Source of the DNA: Methanobacteriota archaeon
GTDB lineage: Archaea; Thermoplasmatota; Poseidoniia; Poseidoniales; Thalassarchaeaceae
Reading direction: 5' to 3'
Assembly: GCA_002712575.1 (NCBI GenBank)
Contig: PATZ01000056.1
Span: 1 to 13,328 of the forward strand
Length of the DNA: 13,328 nucleotides
Every line of letters begins with the position of its first letter. Positions within the stretch are counted from its first letter, which is position 1. This document shows positions 1 to 7,800 of the stretch, one piece after another. The notes beneath the pieces are model-generated. The model saw only the letters and a list, made by a program, of their open reading frames with translations. It had not been told where the DNA came from and searched no databases. The position numbers and the translations under genes were made by a program.

Positions 1-630
1 AAAACACATGTCGACATGGTGGAAGATTTTGATATTAAGGAATGGGAGAAAGTTGTCAGATGTGCAAAAAAGTATGATTTATTACTGTTTGAAGATAGAA
101 AATTTGCTGATATTGGGAAAATAACACAGACACAAATGGGAGGCGTTTATGATATTAGATCATGGGCAGATTTAGTTACTGCACATCGTATTTCAGGTCC
201 AGATATTGTAGATGGTATCGGTGCAGGATGGAGAGATGTACAAAGAGTTGGGGGTGTATTTTTACTAGCTCAGATGTCCAGTAGAGGGAATTTGCTTACA
301 AAAAATTATACTGGAGAGACGATAAAAACTGGCAGAGGTTCTCCCCACGTTGTTGGATACATTGGTAACGGTAGTTCTCCAGAAGAAATAAGTTTACTCA
401 GGGAGGAGGTTGGAGATAATCAATTAATATGGACTCCAGGTGTTAATTTAGCAATCGGAGATGGCGAATTAGGACAGCGGTATGGGCATCCATATGATGC
501 TGTCATTAGTGGTGCTGATGGTATTATTGTTGGTTCAGGAATACATGGCGCGGATGATCCTATCTCTTCTGCAAAAATGTATGCAACGGAAAGTTGGAAA
601 GCATTAATTGAGAGAGATAAGAATGGTTGA
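1..630 (+). CDS. pyrF: Orotidine-5'-phosphate decarboxylase, eukaryote-type (5' partial)
   Basis: Last step of UMP synthesis: decarboxylation of OMP to UMP in the cytosol. The frame is open to the first base of the window, so the gene begins upstream; the ATG at position 16 is internal. The upstream codons read KTHVD, which is the substrate-binding Lys/Asp strand of the family. The catalytic signature follows as FEDRKFADIG (Asp-x-Lys-x-x-x-Asp tetrad residues). Further on, IWTPGVNL and the phosphate-binding IIVGSGIHGADDP are present. Both the FEDRKFADIG form and the surrounding sequence resemble yeast Ura3 rather than the short archaeal enzymes with a D-x-K-x-x-D-I-P-N-T style motif. About 210 residues are visible of an expected 260 or so. 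The stop lies inside the next gene, an 8-base overlap that suggests co-transcription. Function is secure; the eukaryote-like subtype is my reading of the motif. Confidence 0.93.
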   Translation, partial: KTHVDMVEDFDIKEWEKVVRCAKKYDLLLFEDRKFADIGKITQTQMGGVYDIRSWADLVTAHRISGPDIVDGIGAGWRDVQRVGGVFLLAQMSSRGNLLTKNYTGETIKTGRGSPHVVGYIGNGSSPEEISLLREEVGDNQLIWTPGVNLAIGDGELGQRYGHPYDAVISGADGIIVGSGIHGADDPISSAKMYATESWKALIERDKNG

Positions 631-859
631 ACAAGATACTATTGGTTGGATCTGTTCATTTATTGTAATTTCTCTATTGATAATAACTGTAATCTATGAG
701 ATTGTCAAAAGATGGCGTCTTTCTTTAAGACTGGTTGCTCTAGATGAGTCTTTGTTAAATGATAATTCTATAATAATGGAAGAATTAATAGATGCCCCCG
801 ATGGTAGTAAAATAGTACAAAAAATACCTGCTTATTTGATTAGTGATGATGAGTTATAG
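623..859 (+). CDS. Small single-pass membrane protein, unknown function
   Basis: A 78-residue protein beginning MVEQDTIGWICSF. I chose the ATG at 623 over the in-frame TTG at 608 because it is a standard start preceded by a purine-rich GAGAGAGATAAG stretch, and the TTG would lengthen the overlap with pyrF. Residues about 8-27 form one hydrophobic span, followed by a basic stop-transfer segment (KRWR at 29-32). This predicts a short outside N terminus and a cytoplasmic tail of about 48 residues. The tail ends in a compact, acidic segment with the signature DAPDGSKIV. The gene overlaps pyrF by 8 bases at its 5' end, so translation is probably coupled. Its last six bases overlap the convergent pseudouridine synthase gene. 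I do not recognise the family. Confidence 0.65.
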   Translation: MVEQDTIGWICSFIVISLLIITVIYEIVKRWRLSLRLVALDESLLNDNSIIMEELIDAPDGSKIVQKIPAYLISDDEL

Positions 860-1750
860 CGATTTCCTATTCAATTCAGAAATTAATTTTTTTGGGATAG
901 GGCTTGTAACATGTATTTTTTCTCCATTTGGATGTTGAAAGATTAATTCTGAAGCATGAAGGCATAATCGGTTTACGCTTGTTTTGCCTCGTCCATATCT
1001 TGTATCTCCTAAAACTGGACAATTGATATTTGCCATATGTAATCTTATTTGGGCTCTTCTGCCTGTGTCTATTTTTATCCTTAATAGGCTATTTACAGAT
1101 CCTATTTTCTCTAATTTCCAATGTGTTATTGCTTCTTTGCCTGCCCTTTTATTTCCAATCACCAAACGAACTCGTTTATCTTTTGTTTCTTGGATTCTTA
1201 TGGATTCTGTTCCAGATCTAGTCTGTGGTTTGCCAAATACAACTGCGTGGTAAATTCGCTCAATTGTACGTTTTTTGAATTGTGATTGTAGTAAATCTCT
1301 ACTTTCTTGGGAAGTTGAAAAAATCATACAACCAGATGTTTCTCTATCAAGTCGGTGTACTAGAAATATTCTTTTTTTTAGTTTTTTGGAAGCCCAGTTA
1401 GATACTCTATTATACATCGTATCCGATTCTCCTCTGTCTGTTGCAACAGTCAGAAGTCCTTCGGGCTTATTCACCACTATTATTTCATTATCTGAAAATA
1501 ATATATCTGGCTCTTCTAGGATATTTTTATTATGTCTTATTTTCTGATTTCCGTCTGCTTTAGAAAGCACTTTAATCGTGGTGCCACATGATATCATTGT
1601 ATTTGCTCTATTCAATCTCACGCCGTCGGCCATGACTCTTCCATGATCTACCATTCTCCTGAGGGAGTTTTTTTTCGCATTAGGATACAGTGTCATCAGC
1701 GTGTCAATAACTGTTGCTTCTTGTTCCAAGGTGATGCTTGGTTCAGACAT
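854..1750 (-). CDS. RluA-family RNA pseudouridine synthase with S4 domain
   Basis: Predicted to isomerise specific uridines in structured RNA (rRNA or tRNA) to pseudouridine. The 298-residue protein has an N-terminal S4-like RNA-binding region (about residues 11-63, with NSLRRMVDHGRVMADGVRL). The catalytic domain opens at ILFSDNEIIVVNKPEGLLTV (84-102). It carries the diagnostic HRLDRETSG at 132-140, whose Asp135 is the expected catalytic aspartate. Later RluA-type motifs include RIYHAVVFGKP and GRRAQIRLHMA (the usual GRTHQIRVHMA). Length and order match bacterial RluD/RluC-type enzymes. The family is common in bacteria but not standard in archaea, where TruB/Cbf5, TruD, TruA and Pus10 usually do this work, so transfer is a fair inference. 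The target RNA cannot be told from sequence. ATG start; no clear Shine-Dalgarno upstream. Confidence 0.93.
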   Translation of the reverse strand: MSEPSITLEQEATVIDTLMTLYPNAKKNSLRRMVDHGRVMADGVRLNRANTMISCGTTIKVLSKADGNQKIRHNKNILEEPDILFSDNEIIVVNKPEGLLTVATDRGESDTMYNRVSNWASKKLKKRIFLVHRLDRETSGCMIFSTSQESRDLLQSQFKKRTIERIYHAVVFGKPQTRSGTESIRIQETKDKRVRLVIGNKRAGKEAITHWKLEKIGSVNSLLRIKIDTGRRAQIRLHMANINCPVLGDTRYGRGKTSVNRLCLHASELIFQHPNGEKIHVTSPIPKKLISELNRKSL

Positions 1751-1798
1751 GGTTTTTGGGAGTCGTCCAGAGCATTCAAATTTGTCGATGTTTCAATG

Positions 1799-1806
1799 TA
1801 TATATA
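1799..1806. promoter_or_regulatory. Palindromic TATA element between divergent genes
   Basis: TATATATA lies in the 106-base gap between the pseudouridine synthase (minus) and the membrane-protein operon (plus). Archaeal TATA boxes centre about 27 bases before the transcript start. On the plus strand this would put the start near 1830, 27 bases before the ATG at 1857, with an AGAGGA ribosome-binding site at 1845-1850. On the minus strand it would put a start near 1775, 25 bases before the ATG at 1750. Because the element is self-complementary it could serve either or both directions. Transcript starts are inferred. Confidence 0.45.
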
Positions 1807-1856
1807 GAAAATATCTATATGCCTATATTATTTTGGATATTCATAGAGGACGAAGT

Positions 1857-2273
1857 ATGGACGCACAAGAGATTTTACAACCAAAAATAATGATGATTAC
1901 ACTTGGAGTAGTTGTTATATTGGCTTCAATTTATGGGATTATGAATGGAGAGGAATGGGCAGAGACAGGGTGGGGAGCAGATAACGTGCTTGCACACGAT
2001 GCGGCTTATGAGGAAATGTGGGCTTTACATATCATGCCATTGGGCGTCATGGCCATATTGACTGGAATAACTGTTACAGGAAAGGAGTTGGCAAAAATGG
2101 CTTTGTATTCTCCAGTCGTTCTCGTAATTATACTAGTTGGCATGGGAGTTTTGACCAGTGATAATGGCTATGGTGGAACTCCAGAAGGGATTGGTATGCT
2201 TATCCCAATTTTAATGCTACTTACAACCGTATTAACTGGTGTTTCAGGATATATGCACAAGGATGATGAATAA
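1857..2273 (+). CDS. Small four-span membrane protein, first of a tandem set
   Basis: A 138-residue integral membrane protein of unrecognised family. The frame runs open to 1701, but I start it at the ATG at 1857, which has AGAGGA six bases upstream and a TATA element at the right distance. The upstream extension would run through the promoter and the neighbouring gene. Predicted membrane spans: about 11-29, 54-73, 81-99 and 111-131. The loop between spans 1 and 2 is acidic and aromatic (NGEEWAETGWGADN), and span 2 begins near HIMPLG with a histidine at 58. The 3-4 loop is glycine-rich (SDNGYGGTPEG). The C-terminal tail is short and charged (HKDDE). No catalytic motif is visible. Its stop codon is followed directly by the ATG of the next gene, so the set is almost certainly one operon. 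Confidence 0.8.
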   Translation: MDAQEILQPKIMMITLGVVVILASIYGIMNGEEWAETGWGADNVLAHDAAYEEMWALHIMPLGVMAILTGITVTGKELAKMALYSPVVLVIILVGMGVLTSDNGYGGTPEGIGMLIPILMLLTTVLTGVSGYMHKDDE

Positions 2274-2633
2274 ATGGATATTCTTGATCCACAGATATGG
2301 TTAGTATTAGTCGGCCTAATTCACGCAGTAGTGGGAGTCATTCTACCAGGCGTTTGGTCTGATGACACATACAAAATGACAGGTGGCTTCATGTTACTCA
2401 CAACGGTAACTATGTTGTATACGGCTTTCATGATGGATGGTGAAGAGCAGGCAAGAATGGCACTTGTGATAGCTGGTCCGATTTGGGTTTGGTTCGTTAT
2501 TGTTTGCGCACAAGGTTTGACTTGGACTGTTGGTGAAAAATCTATACATATGACGTGGAAGGAAAATGCTCCACCACTTGTATTATGGGGAATATGTGCT
2601 CTAAGTGGGCTCTTGGGCTCAGGATGGATATAG
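2274..2633 (+). CDS. Small four-span membrane protein, second of a tandem set
   Basis: A 119-residue hydrophobic protein with predicted spans at about 8-25, 37-54, 62-81 and 100-118. It is rich in tryptophan, with His17 inside span 1 (VGLIHAVVG). The 2-3 loop is short and charged (MDGEEQARM). A longer loop of about 18 residues between spans 3 and 4 contains WTVGEKS and WKENAPP, and the protein ends right after span 4. It starts on the base after the upstream stop codon, which implies translational coupling. Length and topology match its three neighbours, although I see no strong residue-by-residue identity. No known family is recognised, so function is unassigned. An antisense open frame over the same bases is a shadow. 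Confidence 0.78.
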   Translation: MDILDPQIWLVLVGLIHAVVGVILPGVWSDDTYKMTGGFMLLTTVTMLYTAFMMDGEEQARMALVIAGPIWVWFVIVCAQGLTWTVGEKSIHMTWKENAPPLVLWGICALSGLLGSGWI

Positions 2634-2645
2634 GAGTTTTGAGAC

Positions 2646-3014
2646 ATGTTAGATGCATTGCTTGATTACAAAAACGTGGCATTGGCCAATATCGGATGGG
2701 CATTATTACACGTCTGGATTGCCATTGAAATAGAGGAGAGTATGGGGTTCTTGGCAGTCGTAGTGGTGATAGGTTGTATCTTTGTAGCCGCGTGGCGCTC
2801 TGAGGAAAGGTTGGGTCGTAGGATCATGCTCCTCCCATCTATACTGTACCTACTGGTGCTACCTGCCGTTGCTGAGTCGCTTATGGGAGAGGCGGAATCA
2901 AGCGGATACGAATGGCTGGACATTGTCGGCCCAATCATCTGGTTTGTTATAATACCCATAACCATTCTAGCATCTACTCAAGAATGGACGGGGATAGGCG
3001 TCTCTGAAGAGTGA
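2646..3014 (+). CDS. Small four-span membrane protein, third of a tandem set
   Basis: A 122-residue protein with predicted spans at about 11-28, 33-50, 60-79 and 92-110. The 2-3 loop is strongly charged (WRSEERLGRR), and the N-terminal span carries a histidine in WALLHVW, comparable in position to the histidine of the gene before. An AGGAG ribosome-binding site at 2632-2636 overlaps the upstream stop codon and sits nine bases before the ATG, which supports this start and coupling to the upstream gene. The second half is richer in G+C than most of the window: bases 2821-2940 hold 64 G or C in 120 by hand count. The family is not recognised. The same four-span layout as its neighbours suggests subunits of one complex or tandem duplicates. 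Confidence 0.78.
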   Translation: MLDALLDYKNVALANIGWALLHVWIAIEIEESMGFLAVVVVIGCIFVAAWRSEERLGRRIMLLPSILYLLVLPAVAESLMGEAESSGYEWLDIVGPIIWFVIIPITILASTQEWTGIGVSEE

Positions 3015-3043
3015 ATTGAATCAAAGGTAAAAGAGGGTGTGTT

Positions 3044-3427
3044 TTGGACAAAACTGTCCTAATATTGACCATTTGTGGTTGGTCTAGCATAGTTATGGGC
3101 ATGACTTTCTTTCTAATACCAGAATGGTATGCAGAACTAGAAGGAGCAAATACAGACAATATTGCTTGGCTTCGGAGTCTTGGCGCCGCTTTGGTTGCAG
3201 TAAATGGCATAGGGGCACTTTTAGCCGCTAAAGACCCTGTGGCAGAACGTAACTTGTATGATGTTGTTATGCTTGCTTCTGTTTTGGAAACGGTTGCCTT
3301 GGGGTGGTCTACTATTACTTGGGAATTTTCAGCAACAAAAGAAATTTTTATCATAGGGCCATTGATTCTTGCTGCATTGGTCAGTTTTGCATTGATTATT
3401 TTACGTCCTAAAATTATAAAAGAATAA
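3044..3427 (+). CDS. Small four-span membrane protein, fourth of a tandem set
   Basis: A 127-residue membrane protein with spans at about 4-25, 41-62, 72-93 and 100-121 and a basic C-terminal tail (RPKIIKE). The start is a TTG at 3044, with AGAGGG ending six bases before it; no ATG is available near the conserved-looking N terminus. The 1-2 loop (IPEWYAELEGANTDN) echoes the acidic, tryptophan-containing loop of the first protein in the set. The second span is small-residue rich (SLGAALVAVNGIGALLAA). The layout resembles small four-helix membrane families of the DoxX/DUF4345 kind, but I cannot assign it. It sits 29 bases after the third gene and is followed by a T-tract and a convergent gene, so it probably ends the operon. 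Confidence 0.78.
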   Translation: MDKTVLILTICGWSSIVMGMTFFLIPEWYAELEGANTDNIAWLRSLGAALVAVNGIGALLAAKDPVAERNLYDVVMLASVLETVALGWSTITWEFSATKEIFIIGPLILAALVSFALIILRPKIIKE

Positions 3428-3429
3428 TC

Positions 3430-3436
3430 TTTTTTT
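3430..3436 (+). terminator. Poly-T terminator after the membrane-protein operon
   Basis: A run of seven T bases begins three bases after the stop codon of the fourth membrane protein. Archaeal RNA polymerase commonly terminates at such T-tracts without a hairpin. The run abuts the stop codon of the convergent methyltransferase gene, so the two operons meet here with an eight-base gap. Confidence 0.5.
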
Positions 3437-4053
3437 CACTTGGATTTTTTCCCTGAAATTGCTAAAGTTCCCATAAATCCAGGCTTCAGTCCTACCTTTC
3501 TTACTTTGACATCAATAAATCCGGCGTCAATCATGCCTTGTCTCCATTCAGCTTCACTCAGTGTTGTCATTTGTACATTAAGTGATTCTGGCCAATCATG
3601 ACTTGCCGTGTTTTCTAAATAATGATCTACTCCTGCGATAAGAATACCTTCATCATTTAACCAATCAGTAAAAAAAATTCTCAACATATCTAAAGGGCTT
3701 TTCAAGTAATATAGAAATTCCATTGAGTGTATTAAATCAAATCTTTGTAAAGGTTTCCATCCGGGAAGTTTTGCCAGATGAAATTCTCCTGAGCCTTTTT
3801 GTTTAGCTTTGGTTATCATTTCAACAGAACCATCAATACCCACTACTGTATTACAACCCTCATATGTTTCTAATTGGCGACAAACCCAACCATTTCCGCA
3901 GCCTACATCAATAACTGAAAATGGTTTTTGTAGCATTGGTATTGCAATTCCTAACATTTCATTTACTGATTTGGCATGTCCGTATTCCATTCCTTCATCT
4001 CTATTTCTAAGAGCCCAATCCGAAAATACATCTGTTGCTTCACGAGTAGTCAT
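3436..4053 (-). CDS. Class I SAM-dependent methyltransferase
   Basis: A 205-residue cytosolic methyltransferase of unknown substrate. Motif I, which binds S-adenosylmethionine, reads VIDVGCGNG (47-55). The acidic residue ending strand 2 is Asp74 in VVGIDGS, and the post-II/IV region reads RFDLIHSMEFLYYLKSP (104-120). The C-terminal half contains the usual late strands (ILIAGVDHYLENT and KVRKVGLKPGF). The start is an ATG with GAGGA seven bases upstream. It lies 32 bases behind purQ on the same strand, so it is probably the last gene of the purL-purQ operon. That location does not by itself imply a role in purine synthesis. Small-molecule and ubiquinone-type methyltransferases share these motifs, so a specific reaction cannot be named. 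Confidence 0.88.
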   Translation of the reverse strand: MTTREATDVFSDWALRNRDEGMEYGHAKSVNEMLGIAIPMLQKPFSVIDVGCGNGWVCRQLETYEGCNTVVGIDGSVEMITKAKQKGSGEFHLAKLPGWKPLQRFDLIHSMEFLYYLKSPLDMLRIFFTDWLNDEGILIAGVDHYLENTASHDWPESLNVQMTTLSEAEWRQGMIDAGFIDVKVRKVGLKPGFMGTLAISGKKSK

Positions 4054-4085
4054 ATAACAATCCTCATAATTATTTTCTGAATGTT

Positions 4086-4895
4086 TTAGAAATTTTCTGA
4101 TACATAATTAACTGCATTTTTGAAAATCTGCATACCTTCTCCTTCCCCGTGTTCTATGTTTTCTCTTGTCCAAGTAGCCCCCAACCAAGTTGAATGGTTG
4201 GCTTCGGGGTGGGGCATTAAGCCGAATACCAATCCAGATGGATCGCACACGCCTGCAATATTTCTCCAACTTTGATTCGGAGAAATCGGATATGGTAACA
4301 CTTTATCACTCGATGAAGGGTATTCACTTGAAGGGTCTACATACTTTACAACTAATTGTCCCGCTTCGTTCCAGACATCAAGAAGTTTTTTGTCAGTAGT
4401 TACGAATTTCCCTTCACCATGACGCACGGGAACCCTGATTCTTGTCATTCCTTTAGTCCAAATACAGTGGCTTTTAGAATTGAATTCTAAGGTTACCCAA
4501 CGGTTTTCATAATGGCCCGAATCGTTCAATGCCAATGATGCTGTTTGAGTTAAACTGATATCATCATCACCTGGCAATAATCCCATTTTTACAAGTACTT
4601 GGAATCCGTTACATATTCCAATTACTGGTTTACCTGACTTTACGAAGTTTCTAACTTGTTCACGTAGACCAAAGCGTAACCTATTGCCCATTAATCTGCC
4701 GCTTCCCAAATGGTCACCAAAAGAAAATCCACCTGGTACTGCCATAATGTCGTAATCTTCCAAGTTTAGTTCTCTGTTCACTAATCTGTTTACATGAACC
4801 TTGTCTGCTTTGGCACCCGCCATTTCGAAAACTGCCATTGTCTCCGTTTCACAATTAATTCCAAAGCCCGAAAGAACTGCGACTTTTGGTTTCAT
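4086..4895 (-). CDS. purQ: FGAM synthase glutaminase subunit, long form
   Basis: Releases ammonia from glutamine and passes it to PurL for conversion of FGAR to FGAM in purine synthesis. The 269-residue protein is a class I glutamine amidotransferase: AVPGGFSFGDHLGSG forms the oxyanion region (52-66), Cys95 in GICNGFQ is the nucleophile, and His229 and Glu231 in MPHPEANHS complete the triad. Free-standing PurQ of the PurS/PurL/PurQ type is usually nearer 220-230 residues. This one is longer, like the glutaminase domain of the single-chain enzyme, with an extra segment around 170-215 (WNEAGQLVVKYVDPSSEYP and following). Its ATG shares one base with the purL stop (TAATG), and a perfect GGAGGT lies eight bases before it, so the two subunits are probably made in step. 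Confidence 0.95.
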   Translation of the reverse strand: MKPKVAVLSGFGINCETETMAVFEMAGAKADKVHVNRLVNRELNLEDYDIMAVPGGFSFGDHLGSGRLMGNRLRFGLREQVRNFVKSGKPVIGICNGFQVLVKMGLLPGDDDISLTQTASLALNDSGHYENRWVTLEFNSKSHCIWTKGMTRIRVPVRHGEGKFVTTDKKLLDVWNEAGQLVVKYVDPSSEYPSSSDKVLPYPISPNQSWRNIAGVCDPSGLVFGLMPHPEANHSTWLGATWTRENIEHGEGEGMQIFKNAVNYVSENF

Positions 4896-7800
4896 TAATT
4901 TCTACCTCCATTCAACGTACCTTTCCAAGAATCTCGTAATTCGGACATTGAGGCGGAAAGGATCGTTTTCTTTGATCGTGTAATTCTTATATTGTCATCA
5001 GATTTTACCTTTCCTAAATAATTACATTCGTGCCCTTCCATTGATTTTTCGAATATTTTCGAATTCTCGGGCTTTATACTAACTAAAATTCTACCAAGGC
5101 TTTCTCCGAACAAAGCACCCCAATTATCCAATTTAACATCTGAATTAAATAAGTCTGAGATGTCTAAATCAGCACCTGAATTGCAGCCAAAACAACATTC
5201 TGCTACCGCGGCCGCAAGACCTGCATCACTGCAATCATGAGCACTCGATATTAGTTCATTGGACATCGCTTTTGTTAAGCTACGATAAAGTGATAAATTT
5301 CTTGATGTATCAATTTGTGGAACTTGTCCTCCAATTCCACTTCGACCGTTTGATTCGTCGCGAAACATGAAAGCCAATTCACTCGCGCCTAACTCTTGGT
5401 GTGTTTCTCCTACTAAATATATCATATCACCAACTTCTTTGAAGTCACTAGAAACGGCCTTTCTTACATCCAAATGATTACCAATTAAACTGAATAAGAG
5501 TGTTGGGGGGACGCTAATTTTTTCTCCATCCAATGTTGCATCATTTTTCATGGAATCCTTGCCACTTATACAGGGTAAATTATACGCTCTGCATACTTCG
5601 TCTAATGCTCTATTTGCTCTCACTAATTGTGCTAATTTGTAACGTCCATCAGGCGTCTTTGTAGATTCTACTGGATCTGGCCAACAAAAGTTATCTAATC
5701 CGGCAATTAGATCCAGATCTACACCAACACATACAGCGTTCCGCAATGCCTCATCTATGCTAGCTGCTGCCATAGCATATGAGTCAATATCTGAATATCG
5801 CGGAACTATGCCGTTTGAAATCACCGCTCCCTGCGTTTTGCCTTGAATTGGGGCAATAACTGCTGCGTCCCCTGGAGCATCATAATTTATTCCACAAAAC
5901 GGTTTGATGACTGATTGGGCAATGACTTCGTGATCATAAGATCTTACCCACCACTCTTTACTAGCAACGTTGGGTCTGGCCATCAGTCTTGATAGGACTT
6001 GTCCCATCTCAATCGCATCTGTCTCAGGAAATAAAATTGGATTATGATGGGGTGCTTGCCACTCGGATTCCAATTGTAATTGAGGGCAGCCGTCATGTAA
6101 AAACGAAATAGGCAGATGGGCGACTGTTTCATCACCATAACGTACCACAAATGCTCCTGAATCAGTAAACTTTCCAACCGGGGTGGCTTCAACTTCATGC
6201 AAATTTGCTAACTTTTCAAACTCTTCACAATCCTCAGGATTGACGCCTATAGTCATTCTCTCTTGTGATTCAGATACTAATATTTCCCATTTACTCAAAC
6301 CTGGTTGTTTCAAAGGTACCGCTGCTAAGTCTAAATCTGCACCGCCAGTTAATTCTGCTAATTCACCTACACTACTGGATAATCCTCCAGCACCATTGTC
6401 TGTAATAACCTGTATTAATCCTAAATCTCTGGCTTCTAAAATCATATCTATCATTTTCTTCTGAGTGATAGGATCGCCTATTTGAACAGCTGAAGAAGGG
6501 CTATCTTCTGTCAACTCTAAACTGGAGAAGGTTGCTCCATGAATCCCATCACTTCCGACTCTCCCTCCAACCATGTAGATAATATTCCCAGGCTGCGGTG
6601 TTTTAGTGTGACTCTCTCTTCCATCGGACAAACGCCTGGGCATTATGCCAATTGTTCCACAATAAACTAATGGTTTGCCCAAGTATCTCTCATCAAAAAC
6701 GATTGCTCCATTAATTGTTGGAATTCCAGATTCGTTGCCTCCTGCTCGTACGCCTGCGTGTACTCCCCGAAATACTCTGGATGGGTGAAATAAACCTTCG
6801 GGAAGATGGCCGGAGTAATCTGGAGGGCCAAAACAGAAAACATCTGTATTGGCTATTGGTCTTGCACCTAATCCAGTACCTAATATATCTCGATTTACGC
6901 CCACGATTCCAGTCATTGCACCACCATAAGGATCTAATGCACTAGGCGAATTATGAGTTTCTGCCTTGATGCACAGGCTCCATGAATCGTTCCAAGCGAT
7001 TACTCCAGAATTATCATGGAAAATGCTTAGTAACCAATCAACCTTAGATTGTATATCTAAAGTCGGTTTCATAATATGGGTTTTAAATAAAGAGTCGATA
7101 TAGGCATCTTCGCCTGTTTCATGATCTAAATGATGAATTTTAGCAGCGAATATTTTGTGGCAGCAATGTTCCGACCATGTTTGTGCAAGACATTCTAGTT
7201 CCGCATCAGTTGGTGCGTTTTCAGGGAGGCCTAGAGCTTTTCTAGCAACGCGAACTTGTGGGTCTCTGTAATTCTCTTGGATGGTTTTCATTTCTCTTAA
7301 ATTTAAAGCTAAAAGGCCTTTTTCACTAATTTTAATTAATTCTTCATCAGTCACTTCAAGATTGACAGTTTGAGATGGTTGTTGAACCAATGTTGGCCTT
7401 TCAGGAAAATCTAATTTTGGCCATTGACGATTTAGGCACATATCTTTATTCGATATACTAGCTCTTTCAATCATAGGGTTGTATAGCTTTTTGGCTAAAT
7501 CATTAGGATCTACGTCTGAAGAGATTCCCCAAAACATGTAAGTTTTAGAACAGGAAATATCTATTTCATTCAGGGTAGGAAATAACGTATTAAAACCATC
7601 TAAGGCCGCATGCGCCGCATTATCAGTAACACCAGGCTTAAATCCAACTTGAATAACTAAATCTGGAGATTGGGGAAATATTTCCCTTGAATCCAATAAT
7701 GAGCTATTCGCTGTAGCAAATTCAATTATAGGATCTGCGAACAGTTCGTATACAGATTTATTTAATTGTAATTTTGATAAATTGCCTTTAATATCATATT

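Noticed and set aside
984..1547. Three plus-strand open frames opposite the pseudouridine synthase gene
   Set aside because: They lie fully inside a well-supported minus-strand gene, have no ribosome-binding sites and encode compositionally odd hydrophobic sequences; they are shadows.
1701..1856. N-terminal extension of the first membrane protein to an upstream ATG
   Set aside because: It would run across the TATA element and into the divergent gene, while the ATG at 1857 has a good ribosome-binding site.
2321..3354. Minus-strand open frames across the membrane operon (2321-2647, 2666-2965, 2974-3354)
   Set aside because: They are the antisense of hydrophobic genes, rich in Ser/Thr/Pro as expected for such shadows, and lack start signals.
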